Positions 33,091 to 40,972 of a stretch of 41,383 bases of DNA are shown here, piece after piece. Position 1 is the stretch's first letter. Each line of letters opens with the position of its first letter. The notes under the pieces are model-generated. The model searched no databases. It was not told where the DNA came from and worked only from the letters and a program-made list of their open reading frames with translations. A program made the translations under genes and the position numbers. Source of the DNA: Nitrospiraceae bacterium (GTDB taxonomy: Bacteria; Nitrospirota; Thermodesulfovibrionia; UBA6902); contig QZIL01000107.1 in the NCBI GenBank assembly GCA_003599025.1, positions 1 to 41,383 on the forward strand. Reading direction: 5' to 3'.

Positions 33091-34473
33091 CTATGCCTTG
33101 GTTGAGAAGTTGCTCAGGTAATTGCCAATAGAGTTATAGTTTCCTACGAGTTTTTCCAATGCTGTAAATTGTCTGACCATATCATTTTCCGCTTTATCAA
33201 GACGGAATTCCATGTTCCTGATTGTATTACTGATACTTTTAATAATATCACTTAATCCGTCCTTCCTTAATGTTATTGCTCCATCAACCGTACTCGTGAG
33301 CTCGCCGATATATTTATATATCTGGGTTGCAATTCCCTTGGAAGTATTTTTAAAAAGATCTGCAATATCATCCAGATTTGATCCGAGTTTTGTATCGAGT
33401 GTTGAGCTATTAACAGAAAGGTTCCCGGTTTTATAATCAGTGGTAATGCCTATCTCTGCGAGCATACTTATGCTGCCCGATAGTCCCGGCACACTGGTTG
33501 TGGCGATATCTCTTATCCTGTTCTGAATATTTCTTGCTGTTCCCTCACCTGAAAGGATGCCGCTTTCCCCTGTAGCAGTATCATACGCTGTATTAGTTTT
33601 CAGGAATGACATGACGTCGTTATAAGCGCTGACAAAATCATTAATCTGTTCCTTGATAGATTCATTATCTGCAGCTACCGTTACAGTGGCAGTTGCCGGA
33701 GTAGGCGTCGATGCTTTTTTAAGATTAATAGTCAAACCTGTTATTACATCCGAAACGGAATTAGTGCTCCTTGAGACTGACAAACCGTCAACCGAAAAGG
33801 CAGCGTTGGCAGCGGTCTTATTTTGAGTAAATGTCGCAGCAGTAAAATCAACAGTGCTACCGGTACCATCAAGAGTAGTACCAGCGTCAATTGTTATATT
33901 CTTCGTTGATCCGGTCTCATTTCCTGAAATTATCAAACGATAGTTTGTACCGTCGTTAACAACTGTTGCAGTAACACCAGGGTTGCTTGAATCATTATTA
34001 ATAAGGTTTTTAAGTCCGTCGAGTGAAGTTCCGCTTGCTACTGTCAACGATCTCTGAGTCCCGGCATATGTGTATTGAAAGGTCTTGTCACTTCCACTGT
34101 TGTTCAGAATATCTGAAGAGGCTGTAAGTCCGGTCCCGTTATGCGCTTCCTTTTCCTCTGATGCCAGTGTTGTAACGGCTATAGAGTAATTCCCGACTTT
34201 AGCAGTGCCGCTCGCTGTAGCACCCAGAACCGATTCATCACTTACAGAGGCAGTATTCACATAAAAACTGTAAGAATATTTAAGCTTGTCCGCCGCACTT
34301 TTCAGGGATGATAATTTTGTAGAAAGCTCACTATAGGAACTCATCTTATCATTATAAGATGTTATTTTGTTCTCAAGTATCTTAACGGGCTGACGTTTTA
34401 CCTCCATTAATTTTGAGATCAGATCATTATAGTCTATTCCAGTGCTGAGACCACCAATGGTAAAACTGGACAT
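33091..34473 (-). CDS. fliD: Flagellar hook-associated protein 2 (filament cap) FliD
   Basis: The 460-residue protein begins MSSFTIGGLSTGIDYNDLISKLMEVKRQPVKILENKI, the typical FliD N-terminus. Residues about 100-210 form variable, Thr/Ser-rich middle domains. The FliD C-domain follows from about 215 to the end (AAFSVDGLSVSRSTNSVSDVITGLTINLKK; then an amphipathic tail ending NYNSIGNYLSNFSTKA). FliD caps the growing filament and folds incoming flagellin outside the cell. Export is by the flagellar type III system, so no cleaved signal is expected. It begins one base after the flaG stop. Confidence 0.96.
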   Translation of the reverse strand: MSSFTIGGLSTGIDYNDLISKLMEVKRQPVKILENKITSYNDKMSSYSELSTKLSSLKSAADKLKYSYSFYVNTASVSDESVLGATASGTAKVGNYSIAVTTLASEEKEAHNGTGLTASSDILNNSGSDKTFQYTYAGTQRSLTVASGTSLDGLKNLINNDSSNPGVTATVVNDGTNYRLIISGNETGSTKNITIDAGTTLDGTGSTVDFTAATFTQNKTAANAAFSVDGLSVSRSTNSVSDVITGLTINLKKASTPTPATATVTVAADNESIKEQINDFVSAYNDVMSFLKTNTAYDTATGESGILSGEGTARNIQNRIRDIATTSVPGLSGSISMLAEIGITTDYKTGNLSVNSSTLDTKLGSNLDDIADLFKNTSKGIATQIYKYIGELTSTVDGAITLRKDGLSDIIKSISNTIRNMEFRLDKAENDMVRQFTALEKLVGNYNSIGNYLSNFSTKA

Positions 34474-34474
34474 T

Positions 34475-34837
34475 TCACCCCTCCTTGTTGATCAGGAGAC
34501 CTTTTAAATCTTTCGCATTTCTTGAAAGTTCTACAAGTTCTTCCGGCGGTATTTGACGTATGACCTCATTTGTTTCGCTGTCTATCACCTTCACTATTAC
34601 CATATTGAGGTCTTCTTCTACTTCGAGGCTTATCTTCCTGTCAAATAATTTGGCTGCCTCATGAATTCTGTCCATCGCATCATTGATATCGATATTTTCA
34701 TCTTTTTTAAAGTCTTCACTGCTGACTGCCTTCTGCTGCTTGTCCTCTGTCTTCTGGACCTCTGACCATTTGCGGTTCCTTATCTCAGCAGCCGTTATAT
34801 TTTCCAGATTTTCTTGTTTGACTATTCCTGTTATCAT
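34475..34837 (-). CDS. flaG: FlaG family protein
   Basis: The 120-residue protein ends with a FlaG domain: AAKLFDRKISLEVEEDLNMVIVKVIDSETNEVIRQIPPEELVEL (about 64-107), while its first 60 residues are charged and probably disordered. FlaG proteins influence filament length in several bacteria. It lies between fliC and fliD, and an AGGAG site ten bases upstream supports ATG 34837. A hairpin after fliC at 34867-34903 lies upstream and could reduce its transcription. Confidence 0.9.
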   Translation of the reverse strand: MITGIVKQENLENITAAEIRNRKWSEVQKTEDKQQKAVSSEDFKKDENIDINDAMDRIHEAAKLFDRKISLEVEEDLNMVIVKVIDSETNEVIRQIPPEELVELSRNAKDLKGLLINKEG

Positions 34838-34866
34838 TTCATATCACTCCTGCCCCCTAAATTTAT

Positions 34867-34903
34867 CAATCAGGGACGAGGGCGTTTCCCTCGCCCCTGA
34901 TTG
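34867..34903 (-). terminator. Hairpin between fliC and flaG
   Basis: A 16-bp stem made of CAATCAGGG, a G-T pair and CGAGGG with their complements, closed by a five-base loop. It starts 18 bases after the fliC stop. The downstream T-tract is only TTT, so it likely gives partial termination or protects the abundant fliC mRNA. Confidence 0.65.
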
Positions 34904-34920
34904 TGCGTCCATGCCTTGAT

Positions 34921-35766
34921 TTATCCCAGCAACTGGAGAGCATACTGCGGGATTGTATTCGCCTGCGAGAGAACGGCTACTCCAGCCTGCAGTATTATCT
35001 GGCTCCTTGTAAGGTTTGCTGTTTCAATCGCGAAATCAGCATCCTTGATTCTTGAATTAGCTGCGGACAGGTTCTCAGCCGCAATCTCAAGGTTCGCAAT
35101 CGTGCTGCCAAGCCTGTTCTGAACAGCACCGAGATTACCTCTTCTCGTAGACACTGTTCCGATAGCTGTATCAACCAGGGCAAGCATAGACTGTGCATTA
35201 CTTGCAGAGTCGATACTTGATACCGTACTGCTGAGTCCAAGAGCTGATGCATCAATATCATTAAACGATCCGCCACTGACAGTAATCCTGTCATTTCCAG
35301 TATTATTGATACCAACCTGTAGTGATACACCATTGGCACTGAGGCTTCCGTCTAGGAGTTTCAATCCATTGAACTCTGTTGTATCGGAGATTCTGGTAAT
35401 TTCACTCTTTAGATCCTGAAACTCCTGGTTTAGAGCTGCCCTGTCAGAAGTGGCCAATATACCTGTTGAAGCTTGCTGTGAAAGCTCTCTCATCCTGGTA
35501 AGGATATTGTGAATTTCATTCATACCGCCTTCAGCTGTCTGCACAACAGAGATACCGTCCTGAGCATTTCTGACTGCCTGATTTAAACTTCTGACATGAG
35601 CAGTCAACTTCATTGAAATGGCCATTCCGGCTGCATCATCTTTTGCTGAATTGATACGAAGACCTGAGGACAATCTTTCTACTGATGTTCCTAAGCTATT
35701 CTGAGTGTTCTTGACGTTTCTCTGTGCATTGAGAGAAAGTATGTTGGTGTTAACTATTAAACCCAT
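34921..35766 (-). CDS. fliC: Flagellin
   Basis: The 281-residue flagellin has the conserved D0/D1 ends: MGLIVNTNILSLNAQRNVKNT at the start, ERLSSGLRINSAKDDAAGMAIS, and a C-terminus of NRLGSTIANLEIAAENLSAANSRIKDADFA ending in YALQLLG. The middle is reduced to about 60 residues, rich in Ser and Thr at 163-193, so D2/D3 are absent. These serines and threonines are candidate glycosylation sites. Filament subunit exported by the flagellar type III system with FliS. A sigma-28 promoter, upstream ORF, CsrA hairpin and ribosome-site hairpin precede it, and csrA and fliW are adjacent. Confidence 0.97.
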   Translation of the reverse strand: MGLIVNTNILSLNAQRNVKNTQNSLGTSVERLSSGLRINSAKDDAAGMAISMKLTAHVRSLNQAVRNAQDGISVVQTAEGGMNEIHNILTRMRELSQQASTGILATSDRAALNQEFQDLKSEITRISDTTEFNGLKLLDGSLSANGVSLQVGINNTGNDRITVSGGSFNDIDASALGLSSTVSSIDSASNAQSMLALVDTAIGTVSTRRGNLGAVQNRLGSTIANLEIAAENLSAANSRIKDADFAIETANLTRSQIILQAGVAVLSQANTIPQYALQLLG

Positions 35767-35773
35767 TTTGTTC

Positions 35774-35794
35774 CTCCTTGATTTTAGTCAGGAG
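35774..35794 (-). promoter_or_regulatory. Hairpin masking the fliC ribosome site
   Basis: CTCCTGA at 35794-35788 can pair with the fliC ribosome site (TC-A-AGGAG, one bulged A), six bases before ATG 35766. The loop is CTAAAA. The site also contains GGA, so CsrA could bind it. Confidence 0.5.
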
Positions 35795-35798
35795 CCTT

Positions 35799-35817
35799 GG
35801 GACATTCTCTATGTCCC
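35799..35817 (-). promoter_or_regulatory. 7-bp hairpin in the fliC leader
   Basis: GGGACAT-AGAGA-ATGTCCC on the minus strand, a perfect 7-bp stem 5 bases upstream of the ribosome-masking hairpin. It could be a spacer or a protein-binding structure. Confidence 0.5.
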
Positions 35818-35831
35818 GACTGCTGACTTAC

Positions 35832-35849
35832 ACTGGCATCCTTGCCAGT
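35832..35849 (-). promoter_or_regulatory. CsrA-site hairpin in the fliC leader
   Basis: ACTGGCA-AGGA-TGCCAGT: a perfect 7-bp stem with AGGA in the loop. The stretch CAAGGATG equals the core CARGGAUG of the CsrA consensus. It lies about 60 nt from a GGA at the fliC ribosome site, a spacing that could let a CsrA dimer bridge both. Confidence 0.7.
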
Positions 35850-35853
35850 TTGC

Positions 35854-35869
35854 GCAGGCTAATGCCTGC
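35854..35869 (-). promoter_or_regulatory. 6-bp hairpin in the fliC leader
   Basis: GCAGGC-ATTA-GCCTGC on the minus strand, starting 18 bases after the stop of the upstream ORF and followed five bases later by the CsrA-site hairpin. Confidence 0.5.
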
Positions 35870-35887
35870 ATTACATCGTTTAAGGCT

Positions 35888-35947
35888 TTAGGTCATATCA
35901 CTGAAGTCATCTAGCAGTGTCACTGCTTTTATACTCCAGTCTTCCAT
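35888..35947 (-). CDS. Upstream ORF of 19 residues in the fliC leader
   Basis: ATG 35947 has AAAGGAG seven bases upstream. The frame reads MEDWSIKAVTLLDDFSDMT and stops with TAA at 35890-35888. It sits entirely inside the predicted fliC leader and contains the hairpin AGCAGT-GAC-ACTGCT (35913-35927). No family known. It may be a leader peptide whose translation affects folding of the downstream hairpins. Confidence 0.45.
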   Translation of the reverse strand: MEDWSIKAVTLLDDFSDMT

Positions 35948-35992
35948 TATCACTCCTTTCTTGACCAGCACCTTTATTTACTTTTAGGTTAT

Positions 35993-36019
35993 ATATCGGC
36001 ATGCCTCGGAAAAACTTTA
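35993..36019 (-). promoter_or_regulatory. Sigma-28 (FliA) promoter for fliC
   Basis: TAAAGTTT at 36019-36012, an 11-base spacer, then GCCGATAT at 36000-35993. This matches TAAAGTTT-N11-GCCGATAA at 15 of 16 positions. The start point is near 35986, giving a leader of about 220 nt. Confidence 0.88.
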
Positions 36020-36053
36020 GAAATAAGCTGTAAATATTTCTTCCAATTTAAAG

Positions 36054-36069
36054 GCAATATTAATACCAA
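36054..36069 (-). promoter_or_regulatory. Weak sigma-54-like promoter upstream of fliC
   Basis: TTGGTAT-TAATA-TTGC has GG (36067-36066) and GC (36055-36054) ten bases apart, but TGGTAT is a poor -24 box. A 12-bp palindrome TAACTGCAGTTA at 36072-36083 lies next to it. Confidence 0.3.
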
Positions 36070-36083
36070 TCTAACTGCAGTTA

Positions 36084-36426
36084 AAAAGTTAATAAAATTG
36101 CTATATTCTTACGGTCATTATGCAGTATCAAAGCATAATTACCGAGCACAATATTTATTAAATATCGGGAGTGACAGGACAATAAAATTTATCTATGGAT
36201 CCTTGATGATGGTAAAACGGCAGCGGAGAATAAACTGAACTGAGCATCTGTGATATCACTTTGTGGATATTTCAGTTGAACCATCAGATAAGTCATCAGT
36301 CATTGAAAATATCAAGTCCGATGTAACCTAGCAGATATTTTAACTGCAATGTCAATAATTAACTCTATAGGTCTATGCGGGATTACTGCGCAGAATTTAT
36401 GAAGTTGTTTCCATCAATCGAAAAAT
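36084..36426. other. AT-rich spacer without a gene
   Basis: Between fliW and the fliC promoter I find no credible ORF, RNA gene or terminator on either strand. A TTGACA occurs on the minus strand near 36355 without a good -10 partner. Confidence 0.5.
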
Positions 36427-36837
36427 TCAAATAACTTCCTGGTATGATTTCCCGGGCCGGTCCAGGACTACCTGAACGCCTTTCATGGCACGTGAGTTTA
36501 TAACTAACGGACCCTGAAAGTTGGCAATTACATCATCCCCATTCACCCTCATGGTCACAAGTACAGCAAGGTCATCCTCATTCTCAAGCTGAATATATTG
36601 TTTTACAGAGTTATCCAGATCCAGAGAATATTCCGCAGCAATCAACGTCGGTGATACAACAATAAAGGCTATGTCCGGATCATCTATGGCTTGGAGCCAT
36701 TTAAGTGCTGTGTCTTTATGGTCTATAAGTATGAAACGGTTAAGGTTTGGCAGGCCAACGAGTCCAGACTGAAAATGAATGACTTTTTCTTCCTTGACGT
36801 CCAGAGTGCCGAATCTTGAAGTATTTAATTTAATCAT
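36427..36837 (-). CDS. fliW: Flagellar assembly factor FliW
   Basis: The 136-residue protein has FliW signatures: [31 protein letters not shown] at the start, [17 protein letters not shown], and [22 protein letters not shown] at the end. FliW binds CsrA allosterically and also binds flagellin. When flagellin builds up, FliW leaves CsrA, which then blocks flagellin translation. Its ATG overlaps the csrA stop by 4 bp, so the two partners are made together, directly upstream of fliC. Confidence 0.95.
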   Translation of the reverse strand: MIKLNTSRFGTLDVKEEKVIHFQSGLVGLPNLNRFILIDHKDTALKWLQAIDDPDIAFIVVSPTLIAAEYSLDLDNSVKQYIQLENEDDLAVLVTMRVNGDDVIANFQGPLVINSRAMKGVQVVLDRPGKSYQEVI

Positions 36838-37064
36838 TTTGACCTCAGCGCTTTATTGATTTTTGAAAATTCGTCCATAAACAGATTTGATGCCCTGAAA
36901 TTCTCTTCTTTAATCTTTTCGTATAATTCTTTCCTGTATATTCTCAAACCGGAAGGGGCCTCTATTCCCAGTCTTACTGAATTTCCTTTTACTTCAACAA
37001 TTGTAATGGTGATATCATCACCTAGTTTGATCGATTCGTCTGACTTCCTTGTCAATACCAGCAT
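36834..37064 (-). CDS. csrA: Carbon storage regulator CsrA
   Basis: The 76-residue protein reads [37 protein letters not shown], the conserved CsrA fold, with R44 region [16 protein letters not shown] after it. It has the longer C-terminal tail seen in species with FliW, which binds there. CsrA is an RNA-binding dimer that blocks ribosome sites at GGA motifs. The likely target here is the fliC leader at 35766-35986. ATG 37064 has AGGAGG upstream. It follows flgL after 115 bp. Confidence 0.95.
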   Translation of the reverse strand: MLVLTRKSDESIKLGDDITITIVEVKGNSVRLGIEAPSGLRIYRKELYEKIKEENFRASNLFMDEFSKINKALRSK

Positions 37065-37179
37065 CCTGCCTCCTGTTATTTAACTGAAAAGCAAGAAGTG
37101 TAAAAATAGAAATGAAAACCATATACCCACCCAGTTCTCAACTTTACCCTGCCATTCAGCTTCTTATTTCTTGCCTCTG

Positions 37180-38070
37180 TTATCTTAAGAAATCCAGCAA
37201 CGACTGGGATAAAACCTGTGCTCCCGATTGTCTCAGTGACTGAAGTGCCACTTCAGTTTTGGATATTTCGCTTATTGTACCAGCAATGTCAGTATCCTCG
37301 ATTTCTGACAAATACGTTTTCAATGTAATGTTCCTGTCATCCATATTTCTCATTCTGTCATCGAGCCGATTCAGTCTCGCCCCAATATCAGCACGCACAT
37401 TGGCAATTTGATCAACTGCGTCACTAATGGTCGTAATGGCTGTTTGTGCGCCAGCCTGTGCCACTGCATCATCAGTATTTATAAGAGCATTATACAGACT
37501 ATCAAGTCCACTCATAATGCTTGTGGCGCCTGATCCGAATACCTCGTCCCCCGGTATATTTATTGCCATCACAGCACCCCTGTCGATCAGGACATTTACT
37601 TCACCTGAGTCACCCTGGTAGTTGAATCCCGTGTCGAATGATTCAGTGTCGGTCCTAAAGCCCGAAAAAATATACTTGTTCCGGAATTTACTGTTTGCCA
37701 AACTCATTATTTCATCTCTCAGGTTCGCCACTTCTTCTGCTATAGCTGCACGTGTATCCGCATTCTGGCTGCCAGTAGAAGCCTGATTTGCCAGTTCACC
37801 AGCCCGCGTTAAAGCATTGGTTACTGAACTCATTGTCGTTTCGGCATAACTTAAATGCTGATTTGCTTCATCAATATTTCTTCTGTATTGTTCAATTTCA
37901 TTTATACTCACTTTATAATCCATGACTTTCATCATCCCGGGTACATCGTCTGATGGATTGTTGATCTTCTTTCCGGATGCAAGCATATTGCTCAATCTGG
38001 ACATTGACCTTAAATTGTCACTAAGCGATCTTGTAAGCTGATTGAATATAGTAAATGACGTGATTCTCAT
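37180..38070 (-). CDS. flgL: Flagellar hook-associated protein 3 FlgL
   Basis: The 296-residue protein has the flagellin-like N-terminus MRITSFTIFNQLTRSLSDNLRSMSRLSNMLASGKKINNPSDDVPGMM and C-terminus TEVALQSLRQSGAQVLSQSLLDFLR, both typical of FlgL. The KYIFSGFRTDTESF segment is a family marker. FlgL joins the hook (via FlgK) to the filament. Its ATG overlaps the flgK stop by 4 bp, so the junction proteins are translated together. Exported by the flagellar type III system. Confidence 0.95.
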   Translation of the reverse strand: MRITSFTIFNQLTRSLSDNLRSMSRLSNMLASGKKINNPSDDVPGMMKVMDYKVSINEIEQYRRNIDEANQHLSYAETTMSSVTNALTRAGELANQASTGSQNADTRAAIAEEVANLRDEIMSLANSKFRNKYIFSGFRTDTESFDTGFNYQGDSGEVNVLIDRGAVMAINIPGDEVFGSGATSIMSGLDSLYNALINTDDAVAQAGAQTAITTISDAVDQIANVRADIGARLNRLDDRMRNMDDRNITLKTYLSEIEDTDIAGTISEISKTEVALQSLRQSGAQVLSQSLLDFLR

Positions 38071-39704
38071 AAATTAATTATCATCTCCATTAGTTCATCT
38101 GTTACTTTAATTATCCTCGCCCCCGCCTCGTACATACGCTGATATCTTATGAGATTGGCGGCCTCTTCATCAAGAGACACTCCTGATACCGCGTCTCTCT
38201 TCTTATCGAGCTCAAAACGCAGATTATCATCATATGAAAGACTGTCTAAAGCAGCCTTGCTCATAATACCAATGTCGGACACCATCGTCTGGTAGTACTC
38301 TTCCAATGTTGAGCTGTTCAGGTTCGAAATGCCTGATTGATACAGGGAAACAATAGCCATGGCATTGACATTATTTCCCCTTTCACCGGTAATACTTACA
38401 TCTGTATCAGATGCAGCTATCCGGTCAGTTTGAGAGCGTGATATTGCTACTCCAAAGTTCTCAATAACACCTGACAGAGGACTGACCGAAAAACTGTCAT
38501 TAGCTACCGGTGCTCCATCAATTACAACATCAATACCTTCGAAACTTATGGTGCTTCCTGCTGTATATGCGCCTGATGTAACCAGCGCGCCTGTCTGCCG
38601 ATTATATATTTCATAATTTGCCGCATCGACAAAGTTGATATCATACTCATCAAGAGTGAGAGACGCTGCATTACTTACCACTGCAGATGAAATATATCCG
38701 GCTGCTGAATTATCCACATTATAAATCTGCAATGTATTGAAAAAATTATTACCAGTTGAACCATCAAGCCCGAAACCTGCGCTGTGAATAATGTTTGTTT
38801 CCTTAGTGATTGAGGCGATCAGCTTCCTTATATCATGCAGGGAATTGGTCTCAATATCACTTCTGACATCAATAAATCCCCCGAGCTGACCTTTTTTAAA
38901 TACAGATGATATGTCTTTGCCTCTCGCATATATATTTCTGTGTCCGTCTGTATCCACCTGCGTAGATAGAGTGTATGCCCCCCGAGAGTTTACAAGACTT
39001 TCCCCACCAGCGAGGATCTCAACGCGACCACTGTTGTCTTCGTACCAGGTATAATCCATAAGTTCAGCAAGCTGATTGAGCTTCCTGTCCCTTTCATCTC
39101 TAAAATAACTGGCCTTATCGGTGCTAAGTCCGGCCTCCAGCTGGGCTATTTTTTCATTTAATGATGCAATACCTGTTGTCAATGAATTTATATCATTAAC
39201 AACACTGCTGATATCATTATTAATTTCCTTCAACGTATCACGTATGTCGCCTTCCATCTGTTTCGCGATATTTACCAGGGCTGTTGCTTTTTGAAGAAGC
39301 GCAGTACGTTGTGGCTGCGAATCAGGATTATTTGATAGGTCCTGCCAGGCATTAAAATAATCTTTGAGGGTATTACCCAGTCCGAGGCCCTGGGCCTCGT
39401 TGAATATCTGCTCAATATGACTTAATCCCCGCTCAAGGGCATATGACCTGCCGTAGCTCTGGTTCTGCCCTATGATCTGAAGGTGGACAAAATTATCATA
39501 ATGCCTTCGTATGTCGACATTCCCTACTCCCCTCCCAATATAATTGCCCTTTACCTGGACCGGGTTGGCAACTTCAATAATTGCTTCATGTCTGCTATAA
39601 CCAGGGGTATTAACATTTGCTATGTTATTACTTACAACGTTTAGTGCAGTCTGGCTCGCAAAGATAGCTGATTTGCCTATATCAAAAAGTCCGGATAGAG
39701 ACAT
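38067..39704 (-). CDS. flgK: Flagellar hook-associated protein 1 FlgK
   Basis: The 545-residue protein starts MSLSGLFDIGKSAIFASQTALNVVSNNIANVNTPGYSRHEA, with the rod/hook-type NNIANVNTPGYSR motif at 26-38. QAYNxxxx-type central repeats are absent. The C-terminal flagellar basal-body domain reads VSGVSLDEEAANLIRYQRMYEAGARIIKVTDELMEMIINL. FlgK forms the hook side of the hook-filament junction. The gene follows flgN by four bases, consistent with FlgN being its export chaperone. Confidence 0.96.
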   Translation of the reverse strand: MSLSGLFDIGKSAIFASQTALNVVSNNIANVNTPGYSRHEAIIEVANPVQVKGNYIGRGVGNVDIRRHYDNFVHLQIIGQNQSYGRSYALERGLSHIEQIFNEAQGLGLGNTLKDYFNAWQDLSNNPDSQPQRTALLQKATALVNIAKQMEGDIRDTLKEINNDISSVVNDINSLTTGIASLNEKIAQLEAGLSTDKASYFRDERDRKLNQLAELMDYTWYEDNSGRVEILAGGESLVNSRGAYTLSTQVDTDGHRNIYARGKDISSVFKKGQLGGFIDVRSDIETNSLHDIRKLIASITKETNIIHSAGFGLDGSTGNNFFNTLQIYNVDNSAAGYISSAVVSNAASLTLDEYDINFVDAANYEIYNRQTGALVTSGAYTAGSTISFEGIDVVIDGAPVANDSFSVSPLSGVIENFGVAISRSQTDRIAASDTDVSITGERGNNVNAMAIVSLYQSGISNLNSSTLEEYYQTMVSDIGIMSKAALDSLSYDDNLRFELDKKRDAVSGVSLDEEAANLIRYQRMYEAGARIIKVTDELMEMIINL

Positions 39705-39708
39705 TTAA

Positions 39709-40164
39709 TTAAGACTCCTTTGATAAAAGAACACCTGTAGAATCAGGATTCTGTTCTTTCTTGAATAAATTAAAAAAATTCGTATTGTTTTTTATATGAT
39801 TGAGTGATCGGTCTATGAGAATTGAATTGAACTTGTTCATTTCCTCTATACTTTGCAGGAGGGACAGCAGCTGTGATCGCATTTCATGAAATATGGTGTT
39901 TCCGGTAAGCTGCCCCAGTTTATCAAGATTTATATCCATATCAATACCATTGACCTCAGCATACTGTTTTATTAATCTCTGACGTTCTTCTTCGAGCAGC
40001 CTCAGTTTCATAATGACCGTGTCTTTTACCTTTGATATCTCATCGACCTTTTCTGAATCGATCTTGACAAGACATGCCCTTTCCTTATTCAGAAGGTCAT
40101 GAAACACCTTGTAGGTCTTGATCTGCTCCTGCAGTATATTGATTATTGCTATATCTGATGTCAT
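39709..40164 (-). CDS. flgN: Flagellar export chaperone FlgN
   Basis: The 151-residue, largely helical protein (IINILQEQIKTYKVFHDLLNKERACLVKIDSEKVDEISKVKDTVIMKLRLLEEERQRLI) fits FlgN: a coiled-coil hairpin that chaperones FlgK and FlgL before export. NTNFFNLFKKEQ near the end contains the family-like NxYN-style tail. The ATG overlaps the flgM stop by 4 bp, and flgK follows at once. Confidence 0.9.
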   Translation of the reverse strand: MTSDIAIINILQEQIKTYKVFHDLLNKERACLVKIDSEKVDEISKVKDTVIMKLRLLEEERQRLIKQYAEVNGIDMDINLDKLGQLTGNTIFHEMRSQLLSLLQSIEEMNKFNSILIDRSLNHIKNNTNFFNLFKKEQNPDSTGVLLSKES

Positions 40165-40454
40165 ATTTCTTCTAATATCTTTTCAGCGACTTTAAGTGAA
40201 TCAAAATTGTAGTTCCCGGTATCAATTGCCTTTTTCAGTTCATCAACTTTATCCATTCTTACATCTGGGAGCTTCTCGATCAGGCCCATGAGCTCACTTA
40301 TTTCCTTGGCCCTTCCAGACAGGCTTATCTTGTCTTTATCGTTATCTGCCTTTTGAGTGCCCTCTTTCTTTTCAGCTTCCTGACCTTTATTCAGCTCCTG
40401 GACCTTGCCGTACAGGTCCTTTCCATCAATCGGGTTATTACCGTGTATCTTCAT
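40161..40454 (-). CDS. flgM: Anti-sigma-28 factor FlgM
   Basis: The 97-residue protein has a disordered, charged N-terminal half and a FlgM C-terminal half: DKISLSGRAKEISELMGLIEKLPDVRMDKVDELKKAIDTGNYNFDSLKVAEKILEEI. FlgM holds sigma-28 inactive until the hook is finished and FlgM is exported. The sigma-28 promoter just upstream (40562-40588) makes its own synthesis part of the loop. Confidence 0.94.
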   Translation of the reverse strand: MKIHGNNPIDGKDLYGKVQELNKGQEAEKKEGTQKADNDKDKISLSGRAKEISELMGLIEKLPDVRMDKVDELKKAIDTGNYNFDSLKVAEKILEEI

Positions 40455-40531
40455 CTTCCTACCCCCTTTTTGTGCATCTTCTCTTCATTAAGCACTTTAT
40501 TTTTAATATCCTTTCAATATTTATTCCACTG

Positions 40532-40550
40532 GTGTAAATTTTATTTACAC
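40532..40550. repeat. AT-rich inverted repeat in the flgM leader
   Basis: GTGTAAAT-TTT-ATTTACAC: perfect 8-bp arms right after the expected flgM start point. It could be an operator or an mRNA hairpin. ATTTTTATTTACACT at 32176-32190 contains a similar half-site (13 identical bases). Confidence 0.6.
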
Positions 40551-40561
40551 TGCCTTTTTTC

Positions 40562-40588
40562 ATATCGGTTCTTTTCTTTATAACTTTA
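40562..40588 (-). promoter_or_regulatory. Sigma-28 promoter for flgM
   Basis: TAAAGTTA at 40588-40581, 11-base spacer, ACCGATAT at 40569-40562; 13 of 16 positions match the sigma-28 consensus. It lies six bases past the flgJ stop, giving flgM-flgN-flgK-flgL a late promoter. Confidence 0.75.
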
Positions 40589-40594
40589 ACATTA

Positions 40595-40972
40595 TCATTC
40601 CTTACTGTTTATAATCTTACTATCAACACCCTGAGATCTTTCCAGCCAACTGATTATAGCATCCTGCAAGCCCAGTCCTCTATCAGCAATAAGCTTTGAA
40701 ACCTCCACATCAAAAAGACTCATATATGCATCATATCCATTCTCTTTCTCATCTTCAGACATACTGCTGTTTGTTTCCCGCATAACCTTCAGTAATTGAT
40801 AAGCAAAAAGAGACTCCATCTCTTTTGCAACTTTCTTATTATCTTCAGCCTGATCTTTAACGTCAGAAGACGCCTGTCCTCTTTCCAGTTTGCGCACTAT
40901 ATCTATGGCCTTATAAGTATTGTCAGTTAAAGCTGACTGCTGAATGCTGGTCGCTGATAGATTATCAATCAT
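40595..40972 (-). CDS. flgJ: Rod-binding protein, FlgJ N-terminal type
   Basis: The 125-residue protein carries only the rod-binding domain of FlgJ (VAKEMESLFAYQLLKVMRETNSSMSEDEKENGYDAYMSLFDVEVSKLIADRGLGLQDAII). The muramidase half of enterobacterial FlgJ is absent, as is common outside Gammaproteobacteria, so wall cutting must be done by another enzyme. Its ATG overlaps the flgI stop by 4 bp. Confidence 0.9.
   Translation of the reverse strand: MIDNLSATSIQQSALTDNTYKAIDIVRKLERGQASSDVKDQAEDNKKVAKEMESLFAYQLLKVMRETNSSMSEDEKENGYDAYMSLFDVEVSKLIADRGLGLQDAIISWLERSQGVDSKIINSKE

Noticed and set aside
37065-37179. Possible sigma-28 or sigma-54 promoter before csrA
   Set aside because: TAAAGTTG occurs but its -10 is poor, and the sigma-54-like TTGC has no GG at -24. 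csrA probably belongs to the flgM transcript.
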